In this document: piece by piece, positions 11,061 to 23,624 of the stretch
How the letters are laid out: the number at the start of each line of letters is the position of its first letter
Position numbering within the stretch: the stretch's first letter is position 1
Assembly (NCBI GenBank): GCA_963555705.1
Contig: OY743169.1
Location: 49,652,124-49,716,123 of the forward strand
Length of the DNA: 64,000 bases
Direction of reading: 5' to 3'
DNA from: Ligustrum vulgare
Lineage: Eukaryota; Streptophyta; Magnoliopsida; Lamiales; Oleaceae
Made by a program: the position numbers and the translations under genes
The notes under the pieces: generated by a model
The model's input: only the letters and a program-made list of their open reading frames with translations
Told to the model about the DNA's origin: nothing
Database searches by the model: none

Positions 11061-14025
11061 TTGTTGACTTTCGTTCATATCATTAAAATGTACCAGGGAC
11101 TCGTAAAGGAATGTTATATGGAGACTGATCGTAGTTGGATGTTGTATTATCGTGATCGTAATGGATTTCTTCCAAACATTTTTGTTGCGGCAGTTGATGA
11201 GTTCATTCAATTTTCCTTCTCAAAACCAGAAGTAGGAGATAAAAATCAAGTGCCCATATACCAAATGCCGTAACATTAAGTTTATGGATGGAGAGACAAT
11301 AAAATTACATCTTTACAGAAATGGATTTACAAAGAATTATACACAATGGTATGCACATGGAGAACCATTCACTGTTAGTAGGTCTGATGTTGGTCAGTCT
11401 TCAACTCAGCAAGGTACAAGATATTGTAGTTTTTAGGAGATGGTAATCGATGCATGGGTCCTGAAGTATACCATAATCTTACTCATCAAGATCATTGCAC
11501 TCCAGAACAACATACTTAAAACCATCATGCATTAGGCTTCTTTAATCTATTAGCAGAAGCTGACAAACCTATTTGTCCTGGTTGTAGTGAGAAAACCAAA
11601 CTCTTGACAATGGCACAAATCTTGAATTTGAAGTCTGAATTAAACATGGCTGCAAGTTGTTATGATCAGATGCTATCCATAATAAAAGGAATCTTGCTAA
11701 AAGGTAACATTGAACCTACCTTCTACAAAACAAAACGATGGTTATCCAGTCTCGGTCTTGGTGTTGTGAAGATACATGCGTGTGTCAAGGATTGCATCTT
11801 GTACTACAAAGAAACTAAAAACTTGACCCAATGTCCAATATGCCACAGCCCACGATACAAAGAGATGGTGTCTCGGTCTGGCCATAAGGTGTCGCGAAGG
11901 TACTACTATATTTGCCTCTTACCCCTAGACTTCAAAGGTTGTATATGTCAAGGCATACTGCACAACATGTGATATGGCATTCTTTAAATTCAATGACACG
12001 TGGAGAAATGTCACATCCTGTACATAGTGAGGTATGGAAGCATTTCGACAGAACTTATCCTGAATTTGGCCTTGAACCACATAATGTTCGTATTGGATTA
12101 TGTACTGATGTCTTTAACCCTTTCGGCATGAAAACGCAATACTCATGTTGGCCAGTTATCATTACCTTGTACAATCTTTCCCCTTGGATGTATATGCGAC
12201 AGGATAATATGCTTTGAGCACGGCTATCCAGGGAGAGTCCAAGGAAGGACATAGATGTTTATTTGCGCCCTCTGATAGATGAACTAAAATTTCTCTAGAA
12301 TGAAGGTGTTGAGACATATGATGTACACACAAAGCAGAATTTCCAAATGAAGGTTGCTTTAATGTGGACTATTAGTGATTTTCTGGGATATGAAATGTTA
12401 TCTGGTTGGAGCACGCATGGCCTAAGGTCTTGCACATATTGCATGAGTCAAAGTAAAGCCTTTAGACTTCAAAATGGAAGGGATGGAGGGGAAACTTCTT
12501 ATTTTGATTGTCATTGGCTCGTCTTACCATGCAACCGTACCTTCAGAAGGCAGTGAGACAAGTTTTATAAAAATGGAGTTGAAAAGAATGTGGCAATAGA
12601 AAGGCCAACTAGTGATCAATTACGAAGCATTGTTGAAAGTCTTCCAATCATTGCAAATGGCAAATCTTTACAGGACAAGAAATAGAAGGTTTTGGAAACA
12701 GCCATAATTGGGTGAAGAAAAGCATATTTTGGGAGTTACCTAATTGGCATATTGATCTTATATGACACAATTTAGATGTGATGCACATTGAAAAAAAATT
12801 GACAACATAACTCCATTATGGATATAAAGGGCAAAATGAAAGATAATTACAAGGCAAGGAAGGATTTAGAACTTTATTGCAACCGTTCCGAGCTCCATGT
12901 AACTAAAGATTCTAGAGGGAAAATGTATATGCCAAAGGCTTCTTATTTCTTAACTAAAGACCAAAAACGAGAAGTGTGCAATTGGATTAGGAATTTGAGA
13001 ATGCTAGATGATTATGCATCAAACATTGCACTGTGTGTTAAGGATGATTGTCAGTTCTACCCTTTGAAGAGCCATGATTGTCATATTTTTACGCAGAGGT
13101 TTCTACCAATTGCATTAAGGATGTATTGCCAAAACCAATTTAGGAAGCTTTAACTGAAATTAGCCTTTTCTTTAGAGATATATGCTCTATTGTCTTGAAG
13201 CCGAGTAACATGGAGCAGCTTGAATGTAATTTTTTTGTAACCATGTGCAAGCTTGAGAAGTCTTTCCCTCCTTCATTCTTTGATTTGATGGAGCATCTTC
13301 CAATTAATTTACCATACGAAGCTAAGGTTGAAGGACCTATGCAGTATCGGTGGATGTACCCCTTTGAGAGGTATCTTGGTGTATTTTTATCTTATTTTCT
13401 ATATAGAATAAATTTTTATTATGTCTATAAAAATTGTATAGGTTCTTACATCACCTTAAACTGAAAGTGAAAAATCGTGCTCATGTTGAGGCGTCTACTT
13501 TGGAGGCATACTTGGTAGAGGAAACGTCAAATTTTTGCTCGTTATATTTTGACCGAAGCATAGAAACGAGATTGCATCGTGTTTCGAGAAATGATGATGG
13601 AGGTTTAATTGACCCCCAAGGGAGACTGTCAATTTTTGCACATTCTGGACGTCCACTTGGCACCCAACATTCTAATCGCAAGTCATTAACTAAGGAAGAG
13701 TATAATGCAGCTTCAATATATGTCGTCTTGAGTTGTGATGAGGTTACACCTTTTGTAAGGTATAAGTTCCAAAACTCATGTTTGTATAAAGTTGTATCTT
13801 ATGTAGTTATTAAACTTGTTGCTTCATTTCTTGCAAGAAGTTCAACCAACTTATGAGAGTGGAGAATCCTAATGTGTCTGATGCACAACTTGATCTGTTA
13901 CTTGCTTAAGGTCGATCTCGTAGAGTACAAAGATACAATAGGTACTTTGTAAATGGATTTAAGTTTCACACCTTAGAATATGGTCATCAAAAAACAATAA
14001 CGAATAGTGGTGTGTGTTTTGGGAA
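11061..14025 (+). pseudogene. CACTA TNPD-like transposase gene (broken)
   Basis: The conserved parts of a plant CACTA transposase appear in order across shifted frames. First is the transposase-associated domain (about 11100-11380; DRSWM, then a cysteine pair and a HGEPF end). Next is the TNP2 transposase region (about 11540-12560), with KIHACVKDCILYYKE, CPICHSPRY, RLQRLYMSR, FNPFGM, DVYLRPLIDELK and SGWSTHG segments. Then comes a DUF4218-like region (about 12818-13560), with FPPSFFDLMEHLPI and QYRWMYPFER. A truncated DUF4216-like end (LEYGHQKT, ITNSGV) closes near 14025. A 71-bp GT-AG intron (13371-13441) splits the FER/LHHLK junction. Stops (for example 11436-11438, 12215-12217 and 12298-12300) and frameshifts make it non-functional. 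By family, TNPD binds the termini and catalyses transposition. Confidence 0.88.
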
Positions 14026-14219
14026 GTTCCCTTCGAGATTTCACCACTTCCCTCCCAAATATCGCCAAAGTCCCTCCTATTAGGGTTATATATATATATA
14101 TGATAAACTGTTAATATCCATATTTTCCCCAAATTTAACCTTTTGATAAACAATTTTGCATCCATTACCGAACCCAAATTTGTTCAATGCAATATGGTGA
14201 AAGTAAAATAGCCCTCAGT

Positions 14220-16621
14220 GCCTAGAATTCGTGGATTGCAAAGATGAAGAAGAACAATATCCTCTGTGGGATCAAACTGGATCTGCGCAATCACATTCTA
14301 CAGAGGAAGAGAACAATGGATCTACTGAAAGAAATATAGGTCCCAACCAAGGCACCCAGGTCCGAGTAGATGAGAATGGTCGTATCATCTTAGAAATAGA
14401 GGGAGGAAGGTATGTAGCCAACATTTTTTTATGTAAAGTTCTTTTCGTCGATGATTAGCTTTATAGATACTTTTAAGTGGTTAAAGTTTTTTCTTTGATT
14501 CTTACACTTTTGGGTTTGATTTTAGTTTTTTTAGGATTAATACTTGAAATGCCAAGATTCCAATGACTCTTTATATTAGTAGATTCTATATATTAGTAGA
14601 CTTTTCTTCAGGGATAATGTTTATTTCTGTTAATTATTCGATATAATATTTTGAGTGGGGGAATTATTTAAAAATTATCTTATCAAGGTTTTGTCTCTAA
14701 GGGTAGATTATTGAAATATTGTGATATATATATTATTTAAATATTGTTTGTGATTGTTTTTGTTTGTGTCTATTCATTCTAATTTTCCCACGTTTGTGAT
14801 TGTTGTTGTGTGTTTACCATTTTGCAATTTTTTGGGGAGCTATGATGAGTGTCTCATTTTTATTTTTTTTTTTTTGCTTCTTTCATATAATAAACTCATA
14901 CTTTTTTTAAAAAAAAAATAATTTCAAAGCATCTGCTCTTAAGTTCAATACTTTAGAGTATATGAATTTGGTATCACGTCTGTCATTTTCCAAAGTGCTA
15001 AGTTTATGCAGATGGTGTTTATTGTTTCATCTTTACCTTATTTTGTTGGTGTTGAATGTCAATTGTTATTGCGATATATTAAGAGTGTTATGTAGATAGC
15101 CAACTGTGTTCCTTAGGATTCTTAGAAGCAATTGAATAAAAGTGTTCTTTAGATAGCCAACTGTGTTCCTTGTACATCATTTGGTTCTCTCTCTTTTTGG
15201 TTGCAGAATCTTTAAATCTCACCCTTATTTATATTTATATAGTTGAATTTCTTTACTTATTGTACATGTGTGCCTATTAATCCAAGCATCTACTTTAGTG
15301 ATGGCAATGGGGCTGGTTCGGGTCGGGTCCCCCCGACCCGTGCCCCGCCCCGCGAGAATTTTTCAATTCCAAACCCGCCCCGCGACCCGCGAATTTCGGG
15401 TCGGGGCGGGTTCGGGTTCGGGAAGGGTCGGGGGGGTCAACCTACCCGCCCCGTTTATTTTTTTTTTATTTTTTCGGTATTTTTTTATTTTTTTCCTTAT
15501 TAATTTTTATTAATTTATTTAATCGGGGCGGGTTCGGGTCGGGACAACCAAACCCGTACCCGCCCTGCGACCCACCCGGGTTGGGAGAAGTCGCCCCATA
15601 CCCGCCCCGCCGACCCGCGGGGCGGGTTTTTTTCGCCACATTAGGGGCGGGTTCGGGTCGGGTTTTTTTTGCCATCTCTAATCTACTTATTTGTATTCAA
15701 AAAACATTGGAAATGTCAAAAATTTTCTGATGTCCACTTTCCATTAAAAAAAATTACTTCAGAATTTAAAAGTTCACTGAATGTGTTTGTCATTAATATT
15801 TAGGGTTGTGACTCTCTCCGCACCACGTGATATTACTGATAATGTGAAGGTATATCTTGGTGGGCCATTCTGCTTTTTCCGTAAGGTGCCACAACTAACT
15901 AAAGACTTGTTGTTTAAAAAGTTTCAGGTAACTTGCTATGCACTTAATTTTTATCTTTGGGTATTCATTTTGTTTTGTATCCTTGGTTATTAATTGTGTG
16001 TTAACTAATATATTGACTGTTATTTGTATTAGGACAAATACAATTGGCCAAATGAAAGGACACCGAATATGAAAAAGATTTGGGAAGAGTCGTCGAAAGT
16101 AAACATCAGGAGCATGTTTAATGAAGCTCGAGAAGAGGCAAAAAGAAAATGTGTTATACTTGAAGAGAATCGAACTATACACGATTTGAAGGGACATGGG
16201 CCACAATGGATAAAACCAGAGCATTGGAATGAGCTCATTGGCACATATTGGAACAATGACAAATGGTTAAAGAAATTAGAAAATGGGAAGAAAAATCGAT
16301 GTAGTACAAAGTCAGGATCAATATCTAAGCATACAGGAGGTTCTATACCATTTGCCTTGCACGCAAAGAGGATGGTATGTAAGACCAAACTTTATAGAAG
16401 TAGCTTGCTTGATCAGAATCAAATATTTCTCTAATCCTAGTTCCTTTATTCATTATTGACCATTTCATTTTACTTTGATCACTCCACTAATTCTTTTTTC
16501 ATATTACAGCGTGAGAAAACTAGAAAGTCACCACATGCTTCAGACTTTTATAAACGTATGCACAAGCTAAACAAGGGGCTAGGAGATTTCGTGGCTAACA
16601 AGTCGCAAGGACTAAAGGAGT
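14220..16621 (+). pseudogene. CACTA TNPA-like gene, 5' exons (plant transposase Ptta/En/Spm family)
   Basis: Likely exons are about 14220-14409 (acidic, ending ENGRIILEIEGGR before a GTATGT donor), 15804-15927, 16033-16374 and 16510 to about 16621. Each is bordered by GT-AG signals. The third carries the hallmark of the family: a basic-acidic helix (MFNEAREEAKRK), GHGPQWIKPEHWNELI, an NR motif and a HTGGS motif. The fourth continues with SPHASDFYKRMHKLNKG. The gene resumes after the retrotransposon at 40796. Element A therefore landed in the intron between these exons, and the MITE 15296-15680 landed in the first long intron. In En/Spm the product binds subterminal repeats. These exons lack obvious lesions, but the 3' exons contain stops. 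Confidence 0.78.
15296..15680. mobile_element. GC-rich hAT-type MITE, 385 bp
   Basis: The terminal inverted repeats TAGTGATGGCAA and TTGCCATCTCTA match at 11 of 12 positions. The flanking 8-bp target duplication ATCTACTT (15288-15295 and 15681-15688) is perfect. The interior is full of CGGGTCGGG/CCCGACCCG words in both orientations, with an AT-rich loop at about 15461-15520, so it can fold into a long hairpin. It sits in an intron of the TNPA-like gene. Confidence 0.92.
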
Positions 16622-16920
16622 GTATGTAAGATTATTTCTCTATTTTGTTTAAGTGATGCAGTTGCAAACACTCGTATTATTAGCTTTTGCAACAACTGGA
16701 GTTAGTAATTTTAATATTTACTCTATCAATAGTTATGCAGCAACAACAACTAGTATTATTTGCAAAAGGTTTTTGTAAGTTGTTAATGTGGAGATTAGGA
16801 AAAAAATGGTATAAAGGACTACTGAGGCAACCATTTATATGTAAAATATTAGAGCAAGATAGTTGAGTTAGACACCTTCCTCCATTTTGCATAAATCTAT
16901 TTTGTTTCAGTTTTGATTTT

Positions 16921-17155
16921 TGATAAGTGCTTTATTAACACTTATTTTGTGCACTTATAACCTTGGACTAGTAATAATTTGATCATATCTAAGTATTATT
17001 AATGCATTTTATATTTTATGCTGTATAGGATCATAAAGGAAGAAAAAAGAAGAAAAAAGGACCAAAATGCACTTAAAACTGAAGATTGAGAACCTTGGGT
17101 GCAAATAAGTTATGGCCGCAACACTAAAAAGTCACGGCCGTAAACGTTTTCATCA
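16921..17155 (+). repeat. Truncated 5' LTR of element A
   Basis: Only the first 235 bp of the LTR remain, compared with 1419 bp in the 3' copy (38605-40023). The break falls at CATC, a 4-base word shared by the LTR interior (GTTTTCATC) and the LTR end (GAGCATCA). This suggests an internal deletion of about 1.18 kb by microhomology. The lost part includes the predicted TATA box, so this LTR cannot drive the element. Confidence 0.82.
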
Positions 17156-17159
17156 AATT

Positions 17160-17179
17160 TTTTGCTCCATTTCCGGGGA
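17160..17179 (+). other. Degenerate Asp-tRNA-type primer-binding site of element A
   Basis: TTTTGCTCCATTTCCGGGGA matches the intact site of element B (29059 onward; core TGGCGCCGTTGCCGGGG) at about 16 of 20 positions. The core is complementary to the 3' end of plant tRNA-Asp, the usual primer of Athila-type elements. Its position directly after the LTR remnant supports the inferred LTR end. Confidence 0.65.
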
Positions 17180-17315
17180 ACAGTTAACCAATTTAGTGTT
17201 TAATCAATTAGAGTTTTATTTTTTTCTGCATTTTATTTTATTTATTTTATTTTCACTTTATTTCTATAATTTTTCAAAAAAAAAAAAATAATTTAATTTT
17301 TGCTTCTTTACTTAT

Positions 17316-19775
17316 ATGCATAGAACTCGGTCAACTAATTTTGAACTCTTTGATCTTGACCCAGAAATCGAAAGAACTTTTCGACAACAAAGGAGAGCAG
17401 AACGACAAATGGCAGCTAATAACACCAACAACAGAACTCTTAAACAACTGGCTATTCCTGATGTTACTCAGCAGCCATTGTGTATTACTTTCCCAACAGT
17501 GGAAGAGGGAAAAGCCAATGTTGTCAAACTCGGACTGGACCGGCCGGTCCGACCGGAAAACCCGTGACCCGGTCCAAAAACCGGACCATAAAATGCCAAA
17601 AACCCGGAAATGACAAACCCGTGCAAAACCCGGGCCACCCTGCCGGTTTTCTAGTAACCCGTTGAACCGGTACCGAGTTTCTCGAGTTTCACGGGCCAAA
17701 TTTTTTTTAAAAAAAAAAAAATTAACAAAAAACCAATTAATTATGATTGATTAATTTTTTTAAAAAAAAATCTTTAACTCACAACGGTAGAGTTACTTTA
17801 GCCACCCCACGAATTGCAAACAATGGTGCTGAAGAGTCCGTCTTTATAGGCTGTATGAGGGAGAATAGGAACTCTTTATCCGATGTGGGATTAAGATTTC
17901 CCCACTTCCCATCAGTTTTTTCAGTTTTAATTTTATTTTAAACTTTTAGAACACAAGATGAGCGTCAGTTCAATTGGCAGTGGCTCCACTTTCCACACCC
18001 ATTGACATAGGCTCGATTCTCCTTGATGATAGAATGGCATTTTGATATTTATTATTCTTATTGTATTCTTTTTTTTTATTTTTCTTTTCGTTTTTATGGA
18101 TTAAATTACTTTTAACATTTTTTTATAGGTTAAAATACTTTTAATATTTAAATTTTGAAATAAATTATAACATATTAAATATAATAATTAACAACAACTA
18201 ATCTATATTTTCTTTGAATTAATCAATAATTCTAAAATTAAAAATATTATTACTATAATGTTTTTATATCTTGTGTATATTTAATTTTTATGTAAGAAAT
18301 GTAAAAAAAATCTAGTTTTATATAAAAAATAATTTAACTTAAGAAAAAATTAAGATAATATTAAAAACTTAAAATTTTAAAAAAATTTATTTCTCCAAAT
18401 TCTTATTATCTTGGTTTTCTATTTTTCGGATAATTTTATTTAATTTCTCAGGTCGACCCACTGACCCTTGACCATTTCCTTTTCCCGGGTCGATGCGCGG
18501 TCCGAGTTTTAAAACATTGGGAAAAACTTTTGAGCTTAAATCAGGGCTCATCCATTTGTTACCGACCTTTCGAGGGAATCCTGGTGAAGATCTGTATAGA
18601 CACTTAAAAGAGTTTCATGTGGTTTGCGATAGTATGAGACCCACGGGCATTACCGAGGAGCAAATAAAATGAGAGCTTTCCCATTCTCATTGAAGGATGC
18701 CGCCACCGACTGGCTTTATTGTCTATCATCTGGGACAATCACTATTTGAAATGACATGAAAAGGCTTTTCCTGGAAAAATACTTCCCTGCATCTAGAGCT
18801 AGTACCATCAGAAAGGAGATATGTGGGGTGCGCCAGAACAACAACGAAACATTGTATGAGTATTGGGAGCGTTTCAAGAAGCTCATCTCTAGTTGTCCCC
18901 ATCATCAGATTAGCGAGCAACTCTTGGTGCAGTATTTCTATGAAGGTCTAGCACCGATGGATAGAAGCATGATTGATGCCGCAAGTGGAGGTGCGCTAAT
19001 GGACAAGACACCGCAACGAGCACAGGCTTTAATCTCCAACATGGCGGAGAACACTCAGCAATTCAACTCAAGTAGGGATTCGCAAGTCCGCCGTGTGAAC
19101 GAGGTAAGTAGTTCCAATATCGAAGGTCAATTATATGAACTAACAAATCTCGTTAAGAAACTTGCTGTAGGGAACTCGAATCAGGTCAAAGCATGCGGAA
19201 TCTGTTCAAATTTTGGGCATCCAATGGATACCTGTCCGGTGCTGCAAGAGGAAAATAATGAACAGGTAAATGCTGCAGGAGGTTTCCCTTTCCAAAGACT
19301 GCAGTACAACCCGTACTCCAACACATACAACCCCGAGTGGAGAGATCACCCTAACTTGAGCTACGAAAATAACAAACCCCCAAGTTTTACTCCAAACAAG
19401 CCACAAGGACAATTCCAGCAGCCAGGGACTTTTCAACCACAGGGGCAATATCAACAAAAACCTCAAAATTCAGGTATGTCTCTCAAAGATATGGTAAAAA
19501 TGTTAGCAACTAACACGATGCAATTCCAACAGGATGCCAAATCAAGCATTCAAAACCTGGAAAATCAAATGAGCCAAATGGCCACTGCCATAAATAGATT
19601 GGAGGCGCAATCTGGAGGGAAGTTACCATCGCAGCCCGAGGTGAATCCCAAAAATGTGAGTGCCATAACTCTCCAGAGTGGAAAGGAAGTTGAGGGTCCG
19701 CAAATGGAACTGATTGCAGCTGAAGAGGAGGAAGTTGAAGAAGAAGGGGTCGGAAAGAAAAATGGCACCTCGTAA
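17316..19775 (+). pseudogene. gag of element A, interrupted by a hAT insertion
   Basis: The N-terminal part (17316-17513) holds NFELFDLDPEIERTFRQ and the start of the conserved gag domain. The reading then enters the inserted hAT element and resumes at about 18520. A frame break at about 18670 precedes the long open stretch 18756-19775. That stretch holds MKRLFLEKYFPASRAS, EYWERFKKLISSCPHHQI and YFYEGLAPMDRSMIDAASGG, a CCHC-like motif (CGICSNFGHPMDTCP) and a Gln/Pro-rich linker. These are the hallmarks of Athila-type Gag, the capsid-forming structural protein. A TAA at 19773-19775 separates gag from protease in the same frame. Confidence 0.85.
17516..18519. mobile_element. hAT-type non-autonomous element, 1004 bp, inside gag of element A
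   Basis: The left terminus CAATGTTGTCAAACTCGGA and the inverted right terminus (reading TCCGAGTTTTAAAACATTG) match except at two positions. The flanking 8-bp duplications GGAAAAGC (17508-17515) and GGAAAAAC (18520-18527) differ by one base. The insertion falls within a conserved Gag segment. The interior has CCGGT/ACCGG-rich ends and an AT-rich core, with no transposase. Its termini resemble those of the MITE at 4484-4876. Confidence 0.88.
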
Positions 19776-22700
19776 AACTCTCAGGTGAAAACTGATTCCC
19801 ATTTAAATGTTAAACTAACTACTCCAGCTTTTCCTAGTAGGTTAGCAAGGGCAAACGAGGGCAAAGAAAAGGAGATTTTGGAAATGTTTAGGAAGGTTGA
19901 AATCAATATTCCGCTATTGGATGCCATCAAGCAAGTCCCTCGGTATGCAAATTTTTTAAAGGGTAAGAATGGGGGAAAACGTTTCAACCCTGTTTCAAAA
20001 GAAATTGCCTCCTAAGTGTAAGGATCCAGGTATGTTTACTGTGCCATGTCAAATAGGTAACACCAAGGTAGATCACGCACTAATAGACTTAGGAGCATCC
20101 ATAAATCTAATGCCTAGATCTACTTACACTGCATTAAACCTTACCAAAATGACTAAAACAAGTGTTATCATCCAACTAGCCGACCGTTCCAATGCGTATC
20201 CAGACAGGGTAGTTGAGGATGTGTTAGTGTAAGTAGGTGGGTTGGTGTTTCAGGCGGACTTTTATGTGTTAGATATGAATGATGATCACTCCCCTAACTC
20301 TACCCCTATATTGTTAGGAAGACCATTTTTGTGGGCGTCCCAAACCATAATTGACGTGAGAAAAGGGGTGTTGACCATGGAATTCAATGGGGAGGTGGTG
20401 CAATTTAATATTTACGATGCAATGAAGCATCCAAATGATATGTGTGCTGCCTACTCTATTAATGTCATTACTCCTGCAGTGCAGAAAGTCTTTGAGTTAA
20501 ATTGCAGGGATAAGCTAGAAACAACTATTTTGGAATCGTTAAGGAAAGATGATGACAAGAAATTGGGAATGAGCAAGGAACTGCAAGATGGAATCGATGT
20601 ACTTAATTCGCTGGGACCCGCACCACGAAGGTATGCTGTCAAAACAATTCAGTTAACGGACTATCCTAACAAATTGCTACCTTCTATTTTGCAGGTCCCA
20701 GTGGTGGAAATGAAATCTCTGCCTACCCATTTGAATATGTATTTCTTGGTGATGGAGAAACGCTTCCCGTAATTGTTTCATCCAACATCACCAAGGTGAA
20801 ATAAGATAAACTGGTTAGGGTTCTTCGGGAGCACGAGGAGGCGATTGGTTGGACCATCGCGGATATTGAGGGTATCAGCCCGTCAATCTACATGCATCGT
20901 ATATTACATGAGGAAGGAGCTCAACCATCAAGACAGGCTCAGCAGAGACTAAATCCAGCAATGATGGATGTGGGAAAGAAAGAGATTTTAAAGCTGTTAG
21001 GAGCAGGGATGATTTACCAAATTTCAGACAGCAAGTGGATCAGTCCAGTACAAGTAGTGCCCAAGAAATCTGGAGTAACGGTGGTAGAAAACAAGGATGG
21101 AGAACATGTACCGACTAGGGTCCAAACTGGATATCGGGTATGCATCGACTACAGGAAGGTAAATGCTGACACTCGAAAGGATCATTTTCCCCTTCCCTTC
21201 ATGGATCAAATGTTAGAAAAGTTAACTGGTCATTCCATTACTGCTTTTTAGATGGTTTCTATGGATATTTTCAAATTGGCATTACACCAGAAGATCAAGA
21301 AAAAACCACATTCACTTGTCCATTTGGCACGTTTGCATATAGACGCATGTCCTTTGGTTTGTGTAATGCTCCCGCAACATTCCAACGTTGTATGATAAGC
21401 ATTTTTTCTGAATATATAGGACAAATTATAGAGGTGTTCATGGATTAATTTAGTGTGTGGGGTGACTCATTTGATGCATGCTTAGATAATTTGTCATTAA
21501 TTTTGAAACGATGCATTGACACTAACTTAGTCCTAAATTGGGAGAAATGCCATTTTATGGTAGATAAAGGAATTGTGTTAGGTCATGTAGTATCTGAAAA
21601 GGGGATAGAAGTTGATAAAGCTAAGGTGGACCTCATATCTGCATTACCTTACCCAGCAAATGTGCGGGATATACGATCTTTTCTCGGACATGTAGGTTTT
21701 TATCGCAGGTTTATCAAGGACTTTTCCGAAATTGCATCACCACTGTACAATTTGTTGCAAAATGATGTACCATTTGAATTCACCGAGCTGTGCAAAAAGG
21801 CTTTTGACCAACTGAAGGAGTTGTTGACTAAGCCCCCGATCATTCAACCACCAAACTGGGATCTTCCATTCGAAATAATGTGTGATGCCAATGACTATGC
21901 AGTGGGAGCAGTCTTAGGGCAACGGGTTGGGAGAGCGGCCCATGTGATTTACTATGCCTCCCGAACCTTGAATCAGGCTCAATCAAACTATACCACCACT
22001 GAAAAGGAGCTTCTATCTGTGGTATTTACTTTAGAAAAATTTCGTTCTTATTTATTGGGTTCTAAAGTAATTATTTTTATAGATCATGCAGTATTAAGGT
22101 ACTTGTTTGTAAAGAAGGATGCAAAGCCAAGAATCATCTGGTGGATACTCTTATTACAAGATTTTGATTTGGAAATCAAGGATAAGGCGGGGTCCGAAAA
22201 TGTGGTTGCTGACCATCTTAGCAGGGTAGTGAAGGCCGAAGACGACCTACCTCTGCATGAAGCCTTCCCAGATGAGGGTTTATTTGCTATCGAAGTGAGT
22301 CCCCCATGGTATGCAGATTTGGTTAATTACATGACTTCTAAACTAATTCCTACATGACTTCTAAACTAATTCCTAATGGTTTTTCGCAGGCAAAAAAGCA
22401 TAAGATGAGGAGGGATGCCAAATATTACATTTGAGATGACCCATACCTATGGAAAAGGTGCCTCGACCAAATCATTAGAAGGTGCGTGCCCAAATCAGAA
22501 TACCAATCAATCCTTACCTTTTGCCATTCATATGTATGCGGAGGCCATTTTGGACCGAGGAGAACAGTACAAAAGGTATTGGAAAGCGGTTTCTTTTGGC
22601 CGACCCTTTTCAAGGATGCATATATTTTCTGTAAGTCTTGCGATAACTGCCAAAGAACAAGTAATTTATCCCAACAAGATCAAATGCCTCAAAAACCTAT

Positions 22701-23624
22701 AATTGTATGTGAATTTTTTTATGTTTGGGGAATTGATTTCATGGGACCCTTTCCCCCATCGTTTGGTTGTAATTACATTCTTCTAGTTGTTGATTATGTG
22801 TCAAAATGGGTGGAGGCAAAGGCCACACGTACTAATGACGCTAATGTTGTTGCAGATTTTGTGAAAGCTAACATTTTTAGTAGGTTCGGAATACCTCGAG
22901 CAATGATCAGCGACAAGGTGACGCACTTTTGCAACCGAACCATTGAAGCCTTGTTAAAGAAATATGGAGGGATGTATCGGGTATCCACCGCGTATCACCC
23001 CCAAACTAGTGGGCAGGCAGAAATCTCCAACAGGGAAGTGAAGTCCATTCTAGAGAAAACAATTTGACAAGACCGGAAGGATTGGAGCATTCGACTCGAT
23101 GATGCTTTATGGGCCTACCGAACCGCTTACAAGACGCCGATTGGTATGTCTCCATACCGATTGGTATTTGGAAAGTCGTGCCACCTACCTTTGGAACTCG
23201 AGCATAAAGCATACTGGGCCATCAAGCAATGCAATTTGGATTGGGGAGTAGTAGGAGATCATAGGAAGCTTCAATTGCAAGAATTGGACGAAATCCGGAA
23301 TGAGGCTTACGAGAATACAATGATCTATAAAGATCGAACTAAAGCATTCCATGATCAACACATCTCTCGAAAAAGCTTTTGTGTGGGCCAGAAAGTGCTA
23401 TTGTTTCAATCCCGGCTCAAATTGTAACCAGGTAAGCTTCGCTCTCGTTGGGTTGGTCCTATTGTTGTTATTAATGTATCTCTGCATGGTGCAGTCGAAA
23501 TTAGGAGCTTGAGAACGGATAAACAGTTCAAGGTCAATGGGCACCGTCTCAAGCCGTACTATGAGGGATTCCAAATTGAAAGTTTGGAAGTAATCGCGCT
23601 GGAAAGCAACACTATTAGGCACTA
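19776..23624 (+). pseudogene. pol of element A (protease, reverse transcriptase, RNase H, integrase; broken)
   Basis: The protease motif LIDLGASINLMP lies at about 20078-20113. Reverse transcriptase is split among frames: RVCIDYRKVNADTRKDHFPL, then a frameshift at about 21245, then the catalytic region, where the second Asp of the FMDD box is replaced by a TAA at 21446-21448. RNase H ([14 protein letters not shown]) and the start of integrase lie in 21455-22357. A 23-bp tandem duplication (22329-22374) then shifts the frame. The integrase zinc domain and core ([11 protein letters not shown]) occupy about 22486-23624, with stops at 23065-23067 and 23425-23427. Another stop lies at 20230-20232. 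No active enzyme can come from this copy. Confidence 0.88.
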
